Assembly: GCA_002361625.1 (NCBI GenBank)
Contig: DETL01000028.1
Coordinates: forward strand, 1 to 64,000
Direction: 5' to 3'
Origin: Bacteroidales bacterium UBA3289
Lineage (GTDB): Bacteria > Bacteroidota > Bacteroidia > Bacteroidales > UBA932
DNA length: 64,000 nucleotides
Shown: positions 1 to 8,482 of the stretch, in pieces
Layout: every line of letters begins with the position of its first letter
Position numbering within the stretch: position 1 is the stretch's first letter
Program-made: the position numbers and the translations under genes
Notes under the pieces: model-generated
The model's input: only the letters and a program-made list of their open reading frames with translations
Database searches by the model: none
Told to the model about the DNA's origin: nothing

Positions 1-922
1 CCCAGCCTTCCCAGTCTTCCTCGGAGAGGCCGTCCTCGATGGAGTCGATCGGATACTTGGAGATGAGTTCCTCAAGATAGGCGATCTGCTCGTCGGTGGT
101 GAGCTTCTTGCCGTTCGGATCCTTCTGCTTGCCGTCCTTGAGCTGCTTGTAGTCATAGTAGAAGGTGTCACCCTCCTTGAAGCAGAACTCGGAAGCGGCG
201 CAGTCCATGGCGATCTTCACGTCCTTGCCGGGCTCGTAGCCGGCCTTCTTGATGGCCTCGATGATGCAATCCAGGGCATCGTCGATACCGTTGAGCTTCG
301 GGGCGAAACCACCTTCGTCACCCACGGCGGTGGAGAGGCCACGGGCCTTCAGGACCTTCTGGAGGGCGTGGAAGACCTCGGCGCCGATACGGACGGCCTC
401 AGCTTCGTTGGGAGCGCCGACCGGACGGATCATGAACTCCTGGAAAGCGATGGGGGCGTCGGAGTGTGCGCCACCGTTGATGATGTTCATCATCGGAACC
501 GGGAGGACATAGGCGTTGGTGCCGCCGAGATAGCGGTACAGCGGAAGACCGAGCTCCAGGGCGGCTGCCTTGGCTACGGCGAGGGAAACGCCGAGGATGG
601 CGTTGGCGCCGAGCTTGGACTTGGTCGGGGTGCCGTCGAGTTCGATCATGGTCTTGTCGATGGCGCGCTGCATGGTGGCGTCCATGCCGACGATGGCGGG
701 GGCGATGACCTCGTTGACGTTCTTCACAGCCTGGAGAACGCCCTTGCCGCAATAGCGGGAACCGCCGTCGCGGAGCTCGAGGGCCTCGTTCTCACCGGTG
801 GAGGCACCGGACGGAACGGCGGCGACGCCGACAAAACCGCTGTCAAGGGTAACTTCAACTTCGATGGTGGGGTTGCCGCGGGAATCGAGGATCTCCCTAC
901 CGAAAACTTGTACGATCTGCAT
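1..922 (-). CDS. eno: Enolase (phosphopyruvate hydratase), 3' end cut by window
   Basis: Glycolytic enzyme interconverting 2-phosphoglycerate and phosphoenolpyruvate in the cytoplasm. The first 307 residues are visible, starting with MQIVQVFGREILDSRGNPT at the ATG whose complement is 920-922. The usual enolase length is about 430 residues, so roughly the last 120 lie outside the window. Recognisable blocks include GASTGENEALELRDG, INGGAHSDAPIAFQEFMI, VGDEGGFAPKL and, at the edge, SIEDGLSEEDWEGW, which carries one of the Mg-binding acidic residues of the barrel. The gene is read leftwards and has its own promoter at 965-996. It looks intact and ordinary. Identification rests on motif recognition along the whole visible part, and there is little doubt. 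Confidence 0.97.
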   Translation of the reverse strand, partial: MQIVQVFGREILDSRGNPTIEVEVTLDSGFVGVAAVPSGASTGENEALELRDGGSRYCGKGVLQAVKNVNEVIAPAIVGMDATMQRAIDKTMIELDGTPTKSKLGANAILGVSLAVAKAAALELGLPLYRYLGGTNAYVLPVPMMNIINGGAHSDAPIAFQEFMIRPVGAPNEAEAVRIGAEVFHALQKVLKARGLSTAVGDEGGFAPKLNGIDDALDCIIEAIKKAGYEPGKDVKIAMDCAASEFCFKEGDTFYYDYKQLKDGKQKDPNGKKLTTDEQIAYLEELISKYPIDSIEDGLSEEDWEGW

Positions 923-964
923 TGTTTTATGGGTTTAAAATGTTTTGCTTTCTTAGGAGCGCCG

Positions 965-996
965 CAAATTTACGAAATTTATTGAAGATTATCAAC
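965..996 (-). promoter_or_regulatory. Putative eno promoter (Bacteroidetes type)
   Basis: On the minus strand a perfect TAnnTTTG box (TAAATTTG, complement of 965-972) is preceded after 20 bp by GTTG (complement of 993-996), close to the TTTG -33 element. The predicted start lies about 40 bp before the enolase ATG. The promoter overlaps the 3' end of the DUF1460 gene. Confidence 0.6.
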
Positions 997-1833
997 GGCG
1001 CGGTACACCTGGATGCCGGTAACGGCTTTCCGGCCCATCACATATTCTTCCAGGGTCTTGGGGTCCATGACGACCTTCATGGGCACGGTGGATGCGTGGA
1101 TGAACCGGACCGGCTTCCCGGGAGCCACTTTGGCGATGGCGCAGTGGGATACGTCCAGTCCGTCCACCTTTGTGGTGAAGAGGATGATATCGCCGTTTCG
1201 GATGCCCGGAAGGGCTTTTTTCAAGGCCGATTTGGGAATGTAGGAGGAAGGCACCGCGTTGATCTGCCGTTCGATGGCGGCGATAGCATCGACATCCGTC
1301 ATCCGCTTGTAGGAGTCCGGATGCTGGGACATGAAATGGACCGGATGGCCGAAATCCACGCCGCCCAGCGCGCCCGTCATCTCTTGCAGGACGCCTCGTC
1401 TCACGCCTTGCCGGGCCCATTCGGTCGTGTAGTGCAGCCGGTCTTCATAGCGGCTGCACACGCCGTCCCGATACCGGCTCTCGCGGAGCTCCCGGGCCAG
1501 GGTCTCAAAGGATCCGTCCTGCCCGGCCGCGCGGGCCAGGCCCAGGCACGTTTCCACGAAGAGGATGCAGTCCGTCCGCGTGAGGTAGATGCACAGGGTT
1601 TCCTGCTCCGGTTCCTCCAGCGTCCCCGCCACGTACGGCTGTCCGAGCAGCGCCTCCGCCGCCCGGACCATCCGGTCGCCCACGGATTCGTCGGCATACC
1701 CCTTCAGGTCCGTCATTACTTGAATCGCCAACGCCTGGTCATCCGGCGTGGTCAGGTACTTTTCCGCCGGCGTCTGTCCCTGACAGGCCATCAGGGAGAG
1801 GAAGAGGGCCAGCGCAGTCATCCATCGTCTCAT
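979..1833 (-). CDS. DUF1460 (NlpC/P60-like amidase) lipoprotein
   Basis: Predicted exported lipoprotein of about 284 residues with the DUF1460 fold. Members of this family are papain-like (NlpC/P60-related) enzymes thought to act on cell-wall peptides or N-acyl bonds. The start MRRWMTALALFLSLMAC is chosen because it gives a positively charged lipoprotein signal ending in a Cys and lies just downstream of a promoter; the open frame extends 16 codons further upstream across that promoter. Candidate catalytic residues are the Cys in TRTDCILFVETC and the His in DVSHCAIA. It is read divergently from the sigma factor gene at 1874. The substrate cannot be told from sequence. Confidence 0.82.
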   Translation of the reverse strand: MRRWMTALALFLSLMACQGQTPAEKYLTTPDDQALAIQVMTDLKGYADESVGDRMVRAAEALLGQPYVAGTLEEPEQETLCIYLTRTDCILFVETCLGLARAAGQDGSFETLARELRESRYRDGVCSRYEDRLHYTTEWARQGVRRGVLQEMTGALGGVDFGHPVHFMSQHPDSYKRMTDVDAIAAIERQINAVPSSYIPKSALKKALPGIRNGDIILFTTKVDGLDVSHCAIAKVAPGKPVRFIHASTVPMKVVMDPKTLEEYVMGRKAVTGIQVYRAVDNLQ

Positions 1834-1838
1834 ACCGA

Positions 1839-1865
1839 CAAAGATACGTATTTTTCGTATCTTTG
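1839..1865. promoter_or_regulatory. Mirror-symmetric divergent promoter
   Basis: Perfect 10-bp inverted repeat CAAAGATACG (1839-1848) / CGTATCTTTG (1856-1865) around the 7-bp centre TATTTTT. Each arm contains a perfect TAnnTTTG -7 box (TATCTTTG) pointing outward: 1858-1865 rightwards to the sigma factor ATG at 1874, and 1846-1839 leftwards to the DUF1460 ATG at 1833. The distance from box to ATG is only 5-8 bases, so both transcripts should be leaderless or nearly so. Confidence 0.65.
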
Positions 1866-1873
1866 CAGCCGGA

Positions 1874-2374
1874 ATGGACAAGTCGAAGGCATTGGAATCG
1901 GAGTTCCGGACGTATTACCGTCCGCTGTGCCTGTATGCCCTGCACTACCTGGGTGATCCGGATGCGGCGGAAGATATTGTCCAGGAGAGCTTTACGGCGC
2001 TTTGGCAGCAGGAAAAAGCGATTCAGAGCGTGAAGGGCTGGCTCTATGCGGCCGTCCGGAACCGCTGCATCGACGCGCTCCGGCGGACCGGGAAGATGGA
2101 ACCGCTGCCCATGGACCTGGACGGGCCCATCTCCGACGACGAAGCGGCGGAGCGTTCCTCTCTGGAAGCCCGCCTTTGGACCGCCGTGGATTCCCTCCCC
2201 GAAATGCGCCGGAAATGCCTCCTTCTGGCCAAGCGTGACGGCCTGTCCTACAAGGAGATAGCTGAAGAGTTGAACCTTTCCGAACACACCGTCCGCAATC
2301 ACATTTCCCGGGCGCTGGAAACCCTCCGCGATGGCGGTCCGGAAATCCTCGACTTCATTTTTTCATTTTTTTGA
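1874..2374 (+). CDS. ECF-type RNA polymerase sigma factor
   Basis: Extracytoplasmic-function sigma-70 factor of 166 residues, the usual size for the Bacteroidetes family that pairs with FecR. Region 2 covers about residues 10-75 (YYRPLCLYALHYLGDPDAAE, DIVQESFTALW) and region 4 about residues 105-160 (SYKEIAEELNLSEHTVRNHI, a helix-turn-helix for the -35 element). It heads a same-strand cassette with FecR (36-bp gap), a TonB receptor bearing an STN signalling domain, and a DUF4249 lipoprotein. It should therefore transcribe the receptor when FecR relays a ligand signal. Transcription of the sigma gene itself probably starts at 1839-1865, a few bases before the ATG. Confidence 0.93.
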   Translation: MDKSKALESEFRTYYRPLCLYALHYLGDPDAAEDIVQESFTALWQQEKAIQSVKGWLYAAVRNRCIDALRRTGKMEPLPMDLDGPISDDEAAERSSLEARLWTAVDSLPEMRRKCLLLAKRDGLSYKEIAEELNLSEHTVRNHISRALETLRDGGPEILDFIFSFF

Positions 2375-2410
2375 TGGTACTTTTCACCGAGTTGTGCGTC
2401 TTGAGGGTGT

Positions 2411-3178
2411 ATGGATCATTTTGACGAAAAGCCTCTTTCCTTTGTCCTCCGCCATTATCGGCAGGGGACGTTCGACACGCAGGCCGCGTGGGAGAAACTC
2501 TCCGGAGCCCGTTGGCGCCGTCCGGTGTGGCTGCTGTGGACCCTGCCCGTCGCGGCGGCTCTGGCCATCGGCGTATTCTTCTCCTGGCGAAACACATGGA
2601 CCGAATACTGCAGCTACGACCTGGCGCAGGCCTTTACCCTGGTCGATGGTACCCGCGCCACCCTTGCCCCGGGGGCGACACTCCGCTACCAGCCGCACAA
2701 GGCCTCCCGGCAGGTGTCGATGACCGGCAAGGTCCTCTATGAGGTCGTCCATGACGAGGCGCACCCCTTCACCGTCACGGCACCCTCGGCCACGGTTACG
2801 GTCCTCGGAACCGTTTTCCAGGTCCTTGCCGATGGCATGGACACGCGGGTCGATGTCACCGAGGGCCGCGTACGCTTTACGGGAGCCCAGGGTGACGGCC
2901 TCATCCTCACGGCCGGGCAGTCCGCCTCGCTCCGGGATGCCATCCCCGTCCTGGAAGTGACTCCGCTCCCGAATCCATCGGCCTGGGCCACCGGCTCCTT
3001 CCGCTACGAGGCCACCCCGCTGGAAACCGTCCTCCAGGAGCTCTCCGCCTTCTACGGCGTCCCCCTCTCCACCGACGCCCCCTCCCGGCTCCTCACCGGC
3101 ACCTTCTCCACGGCCGACCTCGACGAAACCCTCTCCCTCATCGAAGCCGCCCTGGACGTCACCATCGACCGGAAATGA
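2411..3178 (+). CDS. FecR-family anti-sigma factor
   Basis: Single-pass inner-membrane anti-sigma factor of 255 residues. A short cytoplasmic part (residues 1-36) should hold the sigma factor. A transmembrane helix follows at about 38-58 (VWLLWTLPVAAALAIGVFF), then a periplasmic FecR domain at about 70-170 (DGTRATLAPGATLRY, VTVLGTVFQV, DVTEGRVRFT). The DUF4974-type C-terminal domain (FRYEATPLETVLQELSAFYG) normally contacts the STN domain of the partner receptor, which is the next gene. Position between the sigma factor and an STN-bearing TonB receptor fixes the role. The third codon position is very GC-rich, as in the neighbours. Confidence 0.93.
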   Translation: MDHFDEKPLSFVLRHYRQGTFDTQAAWEKLSGARWRRPVWLLWTLPVAAALAIGVFFSWRNTWTEYCSYDLAQAFTLVDGTRATLAPGATLRYQPHKASRQVSMTGKVLYEVVHDEAHPFTVTAPSATVTVLGTVFQVLADGMDTRVDVTEGRVRFTGAQGDGLILTAGQSASLRDAIPVLEVTPLPNPSAWATGSFRYEATPLETVLQELSAFYGVPLSTDAPSRLLTGTFSTADLDETLSLIEAALDVTIDRK

Positions 3179-3266
3179 CCGTTTTTTACAAGTGATTGAT
3201 TTGTAGGTGATTGTGAAAACAGCTTTCGGTCCCAAGACAGAAAGCACTTTTAGGAAACGTCTGAAA

Positions 3267-5876
3267 ATGAATATGATAAGAAAAACGCTACCGACGGTCG
3301 TCCTCCTGCTGGTCGCGACGGGCCTTTGGGCGCAGACGACGCTGCGCGAGGGGATGGCTGCCCTGGAGCAAAAGTATGGTGTCCATTTCGTGTATGATGC
3401 CGCCTTGCCGCTGGAGAGGAAAGCGGTACAGGCCGATGGAGCCACGCTCGAGCAGGCGCTGGAAAGCCTATTCGAGGGGACGGACATCCGCTATGAGATC
3501 AAGGGAAACCACGTGGTTCTCAGGAAGGTACGGAAAGTGACGATCAGCGGTCTGATCACAGATGCCGCCACGGGCGAGACGCTCATCGGGGCTGGAGCGA
3601 CCGTCGGCAGGGACGGGGCCGTCACCAATAATTTCGGTTTCTATTCCCTGACGATTCCGGAAAAGGAGGAGGTCAAAGTCACCTATTCCTATGTGGGGTA
3701 TGCGACGCAGACGGTCACCATCCCCGCCCGGAGCAACCGGACTGTCCATGTGCAACTGGTCCCCGGCGCCTCCCTGGAAGAGGCCGTCGTCACCGCGCAG
3801 AAGGAATCCGGCATCGCATCGACCAAGATGAGCGCCATCGAGGTTCCGCTGCAGGTCATCAAGTCGGCCCCGGCCCTTTTCGGCGAGGCCGACGTCATCA
3901 AGACGCTCCAGCTCCTGCCCGGTGTCCAGGGCGGGACGGAGGGCTTCTCCGGCATCTACGTCCGGGGCGGCGGACCGGACGAGAACCTGCTCCTGCTGGA
4001 CGGGATACCCATTTATAATGCGGAACACCTGCTGGGCATCTTCTCCATCTTCCAGCCGGAAGCCATTAAGAAAATGACCCTGTACAAGGGTTCCTTCCCG
4101 TCCCGCTACGGCGGCCGTATCTCCAGCATCGTCGATGTCCGCACCAACGACGGCAATCTGTATGAAACGCACGGGAACTTCGGCATCAGCATGCTGGCGG
4201 ACAAGTTCCACCTGGAGGGTCCACTCTGGAAAGGACGCACATCCTATTCCATCAGCGCCCGGGGCATGCACACCCTGCTCCTGACGCCGATCCTCAAAGC
4301 TGTCAAGTTCAACGGGAACTATTTCTTCTACGACCTGGATGCCAAGGTCACCCATCGGTTCGATGACAGGAACCGCCTGTATTTCAATGTGTACAACGGA
4401 ATGGATGACTTGTATTACCGACATAAGGAAACCCAGGACTACACATTGGGAGCGCCCATAAAGAGCTTCGACCAGGGCAAACTGGGCATCCGCTGGGGGA
4501 ATACGGTGGCCGCCCTGCGGTGGAACCATGTCCTTTCCGGGAAGCTCTTCAGCAATACCACCTTGGCTTACAATCGGTACCGCATGGTGATGGAAACGGA
4601 AATGCTGAGCGAGGAAACTGTGGGGGGAACTCTCTCCGACCGGAATCTCTATCGTTTCAATTACCGCTCCGGCATGCGGGACTGGGTACTGAAAACCGAC
4701 TTCGAATACAATCCCGTCCCTACTCATCGGATCCATTTCGGCGGGAGCTATACCCATCACACTTTCATCCCGGAGACGCTCACCAACGTGAACCAACAGA
4801 TCATGGACACGCAGGTCCAGGTCGATACCACCTGGCACCTCAAGAGCAACTCCCGTCAGACCGGCTACGAGGTCGGCCTCTATGCCGAGGATGACATCCG
4901 TTTGGGACAGGCATGGACCCTGAATCCCGGACTACACGTTTCCCTCTTTAACACACAGGGTAAGAGCTACTTCTCGGTGGAACCGCGCCTGAGCGCGAAG
5001 GTGGACCTGGCGCAGGACTGGTCGGCCAAGGCCTCCTATTCCCGGATGTCGCAGTATGTCCATCTGCTCACCTCTTCCCAGGTCTCCCTGCCCTTGGACC
5101 TTTGGGTGCCGATCACGAAGGATATCGCCCCGGAAACCGCCGACCAGTATTCGCTGGGCTTCTATTACAGCGGCCTCCGCGGCTGGGAATTCTCCCTGGA
5201 GGGATACTGGAAGAAGATGAATAATGTCCTGGAATACAAGGACGGTGTGTCCTTCCTGTTCAATTCCGACGGGTGGGAGAACAAGGTGGAGACGGGCCGG
5301 GGAAGGGCGATGGGCCTGGAACTCTTCATCGAAAAGACGATGGGAAAAACCACCGGCTGGCTGGGCTATACCCTCTCGCGGAGCGACCGGGTCTTCCCGA
5401 CCATCAACGCCGGGCGATGGTTCCCGTACCGGTACGACCGGCGGCATAACGTGAACTTGGTCGTCAATCACAGGTTCAATGAAAAGTTCGACCTGAGCGC
5501 GACATGGACTTATGCTTCCGGAGGGACCACGACGATTCCGGAGCGGTCGGTCGTGATGGTGAACCCCAGCGGGGAACTCTTTCTGGAAGAGTACGTTCCG
5601 TCCCGGAACAATTACCGGCTCCCGGCCTCCCATACGTTGAACCTGGGTTTCAATTTCCATCGGAAACACCGGCGCGGGGAAGGCGTCTGGAACCTGAGCA
5701 TCTACAATGTCTATAACCGGATGAATCCCAATTTCGTCGTGCGGGATACGGATTCCTACATGTCCTCCTTTGCGGACGAGAGCGGATCAGACAGCCAGTT
5801 TATCGTGAAGAGCAAGCTGGTCAAACTGACGCTCCTCCCGATATTCCCGTCCGTTGGTTATACAAGAAGTTTCTGA
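3267..5876 (+). CDS. TonB-dependent receptor/transducer with STN domain (FecA-like)
   Basis: Outer-membrane importer of 869 residues. MNMIRKTLPTVVLLLVATGL begins a signal peptide ending at WAQ (about residue 23). The open frame extends 20 codons upstream, but that extension lacks signal character. STN domain about 28-85 (LREGMAALEQKYGVHFVYD), CarboxypepD_reg-like domain about 90-175 (ISGLITDAATGETLIGAG), plug about 200-300 (GGTEGFSGIYVRGGGPDENL), then a 22-strand-type barrel ending in the aromatic SVGYTRSF. The STN domain and the upstream sigma/FecR pair make this a signalling receptor rather than a plain transporter. A small inverted repeat GCTTTC/GAAAGC (3222-3245) precedes the gene. The ligand is unknown; the neighbouring DUF4249 gene is typical of this cassette type. 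Confidence 0.92.
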   Translation: MNMIRKTLPTVVLLLVATGLWAQTTLREGMAALEQKYGVHFVYDAALPLERKAVQADGATLEQALESLFEGTDIRYEIKGNHVVLRKVRKVTISGLITDAATGETLIGAGATVGRDGAVTNNFGFYSLTIPEKEEVKVTYSYVGYATQTVTIPARSNRTVHVQLVPGASLEEAVVTAQKESGIASTKMSAIEVPLQVIKSAPALFGEADVIKTLQLLPGVQGGTEGFSGIYVRGGGPDENLLLLDGIPIYNAEHLLGIFSIFQPEAIKKMTLYKGSFPSRYGGRISSIVDVRTNDGNLYETHGNFGISMLADKFHLEGPLWKGRTSYSISARGMHTLLLTPILKAVKFNGNYFFYDLDAKVTHRFDDRNRLYFNVYNGMDDLYYRHKETQDYTLGAPIKSFDQGKLGIRWGNTVAALRWNHVLSGKLFSNTTLAYNRYRMVMETEMLSEETVGGTLSDRNLYRFNYRSGMRDWVLKTDFEYNPVPTHRIHFGGSYTHHTFIPETLTNVNQQIMDTQVQVDTTWHLKSNSRQTGYEVGLYAEDDIRLGQAWTLNPGLHVSLFNTQGKSYFSVEPRLSAKVDLAQDWSAKASYSRMSQYVHLLTSSQVSLPLDLWVPITKDIAPETADQYSLGFYYSGLRGWEFSLEGYWKKMNNVLEYKDGVSFLFNSDGWENKVETGRGRAMGLELFIEKTMGKTTGWLGYTLSRSDRVFPTINAGRWFPYRYDRRHNVNLVVNHRFNEKFDLSATWTYASGGTTTIPERSVVMVNPSGELFLEEYVPSRNNYRLPASHTLNLGFNFHRKHRRGEGVWNLSIYNVYNRMNPNFVVRDTDSYMSSFADESGSDSQFIVKSKLVKLTLLPIFPSVGYTRSF

Positions 5877-5878
5877 GT

Positions 5879-6949
5879 ATGAAAAGGTTTTTGATATTCA
5901 TAGCCCTTTTGGCGGCCGTTTCCTGCGAGAATGAGATTCCTTACGATTTCGGAGAGGCCGGACCGAAACTGATGGTGACGGGGTTCCTGTATGCGGGGAC
6001 GGCAGAGCAGACCGTGCATGTATCCCTGAGTGAAGGAGGAACCGTCTCCGGGGTTGGGGACGCGACAGTCCGCTGCTATGTCAATGGAACGCTTGCGGCT
6101 TCGGCGTCGGCCCATTCCGACGATAAGGCTCGCGGTGCTCAGTATCACCAGCTGCCGGTCAGCTTCAAGGCTGATTTCACGGTCGGCGATGTCGTTGTGC
6201 TGGAGGTGGAGGCTGCGGGTCACAAGGCATTTACGCCGGAATTGACCGTGCCGGCCGCACCAATCGTGGAAAAGGCGGATACGACACACACTACGGTGAC
6301 CCATGCAGATTGGAGCGAAGAGGTGGTGCGGTTCACCGTCGATATGACTGACCGGAAAGGGGAGGACAACTGGTACGCCTTGAACTTGGTGAAAGAAGTG
6401 ACCGGAACATTTTCTTTCGAGGACGGACGGCCTGACATCCCTGTCGTACGCCGCAGTTACCCGATGATCAGCCACTCCTCCTTGACGGACCCCATCCTGC
6501 TGGACGGCAATATGGCCCTGACGGATGTGGATTTGGACATCATGGACTATATGGACTACCTGGGCGACGGCCGTTTCGAGACCTTCTCGGACCAGTTGTT
6601 CCGGGATGGTCCGGCCCGGCTGGTGTTCGATTCTTCCAGGCAGTATTATTATCCGGGTGCCGATTCGGATTATCTGTTCGATCTTCTTATAAGGAGTTAT
6701 GGCGTTGGATCGGATGGGTTTGTGCCTTGGCCGACATCTGATGAAATCTCCCTTTCCGTTGAAGTCCAGGTTCATGGCTGCAGCAAGGACGCTTATTTGT
6801 ATCTCCGCGCCCTCCGTACCGTCCGTTCAAACGGCTACAATCCCGTCCTGACAGAGCCCGTGACGATTCCTGCCAATATCATTGACGGCATCGGCTTCGT
6901 AGATATCCTCAACACGGCCGCCGTCCGGATCGACCTTCCCGAAAACTAG
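5879..6949 (+). CDS. DUF4249 lipoprotein, partner of TonB receptor
   Basis: Surface or periplasmic lipoprotein of 356 residues with the lipobox AAVSC at residues 13-17 (MKRFLIFIALLAAVSCEN). The opening after the Cys (EIPYDFGEAGPKLMVTGFLY) is characteristic of DUF4249, a family commonly found directly after TonB receptors of FecIR-type cassettes in Bacteroidetes. It starts 2 bp after the receptor stop, so the two are co-translated. The function of the family is not established; a role as the substrate-capturing partner of the receptor is inferred from this constant pairing. The last codon overlaps rodA: the four bases CTAG at 6946-6949 hold both stop codons. Confidence 0.88.
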   Translation: MKRFLIFIALLAAVSCENEIPYDFGEAGPKLMVTGFLYAGTAEQTVHVSLSEGGTVSGVGDATVRCYVNGTLAASASAHSDDKARGAQYHQLPVSFKADFTVGDVVVLEVEAAGHKAFTPELTVPAAPIVEKADTTHTTVTHADWSEEVVRFTVDMTDRKGEDNWYALNLVKEVTGTFSFEDGRPDIPVVRRSYPMISHSSLTDPILLDGNMALTDVDLDIMDYMDYLGDGRFETFSDQLFRDGPARLVFDSSRQYYYPGADSDYLFDLLIRSYGVGSDGFVPWPTSDEISLSVEVQVHGCSKDAYLYLRALRTVRSNGYNPVLTEPVTIPANIIDGIGFVDILNTAAVRIDLPEN

Positions 6950-8478
6950 AAATACTTCTTCTCCTGCCGGTACAGGGCGACGAAGATGAAGATCAGGACC
7001 GTGAAGGCCCAGAGGGAAGAGCCGCCGTAACTGAGGAGCGGCAGGGGGATGCCGATGACGGGCATCAGGCCTACGGTCATGCCGATGTTGATGAACAGGT
7101 GCATGAAGATGCAGGAGGCTACGCAGTAGCCGTAGATGCGGTTGAAGCTCTCCCGGCAGCGTTCGGCGTCCAGGATCAGCCGCACAATCAGATACACGTA
7201 CAGGAGGATGACGACGAGGCATCCCACAAAACCCCATTCCTCGCCCACGGTGCAGAAGATGAAGTCCGTGGACTGCTCCGGGACGAAGCCGAAAGCCGTC
7301 TGCGTTCCCTGCAGGAAACCCTTGCCGGTGAGTCCGCCGGAGCCGATGGCGATCTTGGACTGGTTCACGTTGTAGCCCACGCCGGCGAGGTCCTCCTTCA
7401 TCCCGAGGAGCACCTCGATGCGGGAACGCTGGTGGTCCTGGAGGACGTTCTGGAAGATGAAATCCGTGGAGAAAACGAGGGCGACGCCCACGACGAAAGC
7501 CGCCAGCGACAGCCCCAGGAAGCCGTCTTTCTGCCGGAAGGCGCGGACGGCCAGGAAAGGAAGGATCAGGAAACTGAGCCCCAGCAGGATGTACAGGGGC
7601 TTGATCTTCAGGAGGAAGGCCCACCGATAGGTCTGGCTTTCCCGGGCCATCGGAACCCAGGCCACCCGTTCCATCCAGTCCAGATGCTCCTGGACCGCCC
7701 CTTGCAGCATTCCCCACAGCCAGGGCAGGGCGGACATCAGCGCAACGAAACCGATGCCGGTTCCGAGCCGCTTCCAGAACTCCTTGCGCGGACCCATGAA
7801 GGCGTTGCACAGGGTCAGGATGCCGATGAGGATGAGGATGGACGTATAGGGACTGATGGTCAGCGTCGTGATGAAGAGCAGGATCACCAGGCCGATGAGT
7901 CCGAGCCACCAGCCGGAGAAACCTTCCCGGTACAGGACGAAGATGAAGCCGGCATAGACGAGGGCGGACCCGGTCTCGCTTTCCGCGACGATGATGAGCA
8001 TGGGCACGCCGATGATGGCCGCGACGAGGATGAAATCCTTCCACTCGGTGATCTTGAAGTTTTGCCGACTCATGACCGACGCCAGAAGGAGAGATGTCGT
8101 AATCTTCGATATTTCAGCAGGTTGGAACTTGACCGGACCTAGCTCGAACCACGAATGCGATCCCTTTACGTCCTTGGAAACGAAGATGACCAGTACCAGC
8201 AGGGCGCAGACGATGAGGTACATGGGCAAAGAGGCGGTTTCCCAGAGCCGGGGCGGCAGTACGAACAGGATGAGCCCGGCCAGGCCGAAGGACGTGAGCA
8301 TCCAGACGAACTGTTTGCCGCTGCGGACGCTCCAGTCGAAGATGGACGCAGGATCCTCGGAGTGGATGGATGCGTAGATGTTCACCCAGCCGATCAGTAC
8401 CAGCAGGACATATACGCCGATCAGTTTCCAGTCGATGGACTGCTTGAGGCCCCTTTGATGTGTGTTCTCTCCGATCAT
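6946..8478 (-). CDS. rodA: RodA, SEDS peptidoglycan glycosyltransferase
   Basis: Polytopic inner-membrane protein of 510 residues that polymerises lipid II during side-wall growth, working with PBP2 (mrdA, directly upstream, 4-bp gap). SEDS-family landmarks include GSHSWFELGPVKFQPAEISK (about 105-125), the ESETGSALVY segment and the C-terminal GLMPVIGIPLPLLSYGGSS signature (about 467-485). About ten hydrophobic helices are visible. It is the last gene of mreBCD-mrdA-rodA and ends convergently with the DUF4249 gene, sharing the CTAG stop tetramer. It is longer than E. coli RodA (370) because of an extended insertion between about 215 and 340, which is common in Bacteroidetes. Confidence 0.96.
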   Translation of the reverse strand: MIGENTHQRGLKQSIDWKLIGVYVLLVLIGWVNIYASIHSEDPASIFDWSVRSGKQFVWMLTSFGLAGLILFVLPPRLWETASLPMYLIVCALLVLVIFVSKDVKGSHSWFELGPVKFQPAEISKITTSLLLASVMSRQNFKITEWKDFILVAAIIGVPMLIIVAESETGSALVYAGFIFVLYREGFSGWWLGLIGLVILLFITTLTISPYTSILILIGILTLCNAFMGPRKEFWKRLGTGIGFVALMSALPWLWGMLQGAVQEHLDWMERVAWVPMARESQTYRWAFLLKIKPLYILLGLSFLILPFLAVRAFRQKDGFLGLSLAAFVVGVALVFSTDFIFQNVLQDHQRSRIEVLLGMKEDLAGVGYNVNQSKIAIGSGGLTGKGFLQGTQTAFGFVPEQSTDFIFCTVGEEWGFVGCLVVILLYVYLIVRLILDAERCRESFNRIYGYCVASCIFMHLFINIGMTVGLMPVIGIPLPLLSYGGSSLWAFTVLIFIFVALYRQEKKYF

Positions 8479-8482
8479 CGTC

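Noticed and set aside
3181..3245. Direct repeat of GTGATTG and hairpin GCTTTC/GAAAGC before the TonB receptor as an ECF-dependent promoter
   Set aside because: Neither matches a promoter element I can define; the hairpin is short. Noted only inside the receptor entry.
5858..6775. 305-codon minus-strand frame opposite the DUF4249 gene
   Set aside because: The plus strand has a lipobox, the DUF4249 opening and 2-bp coupling to the receptor. The antisense product is featureless.
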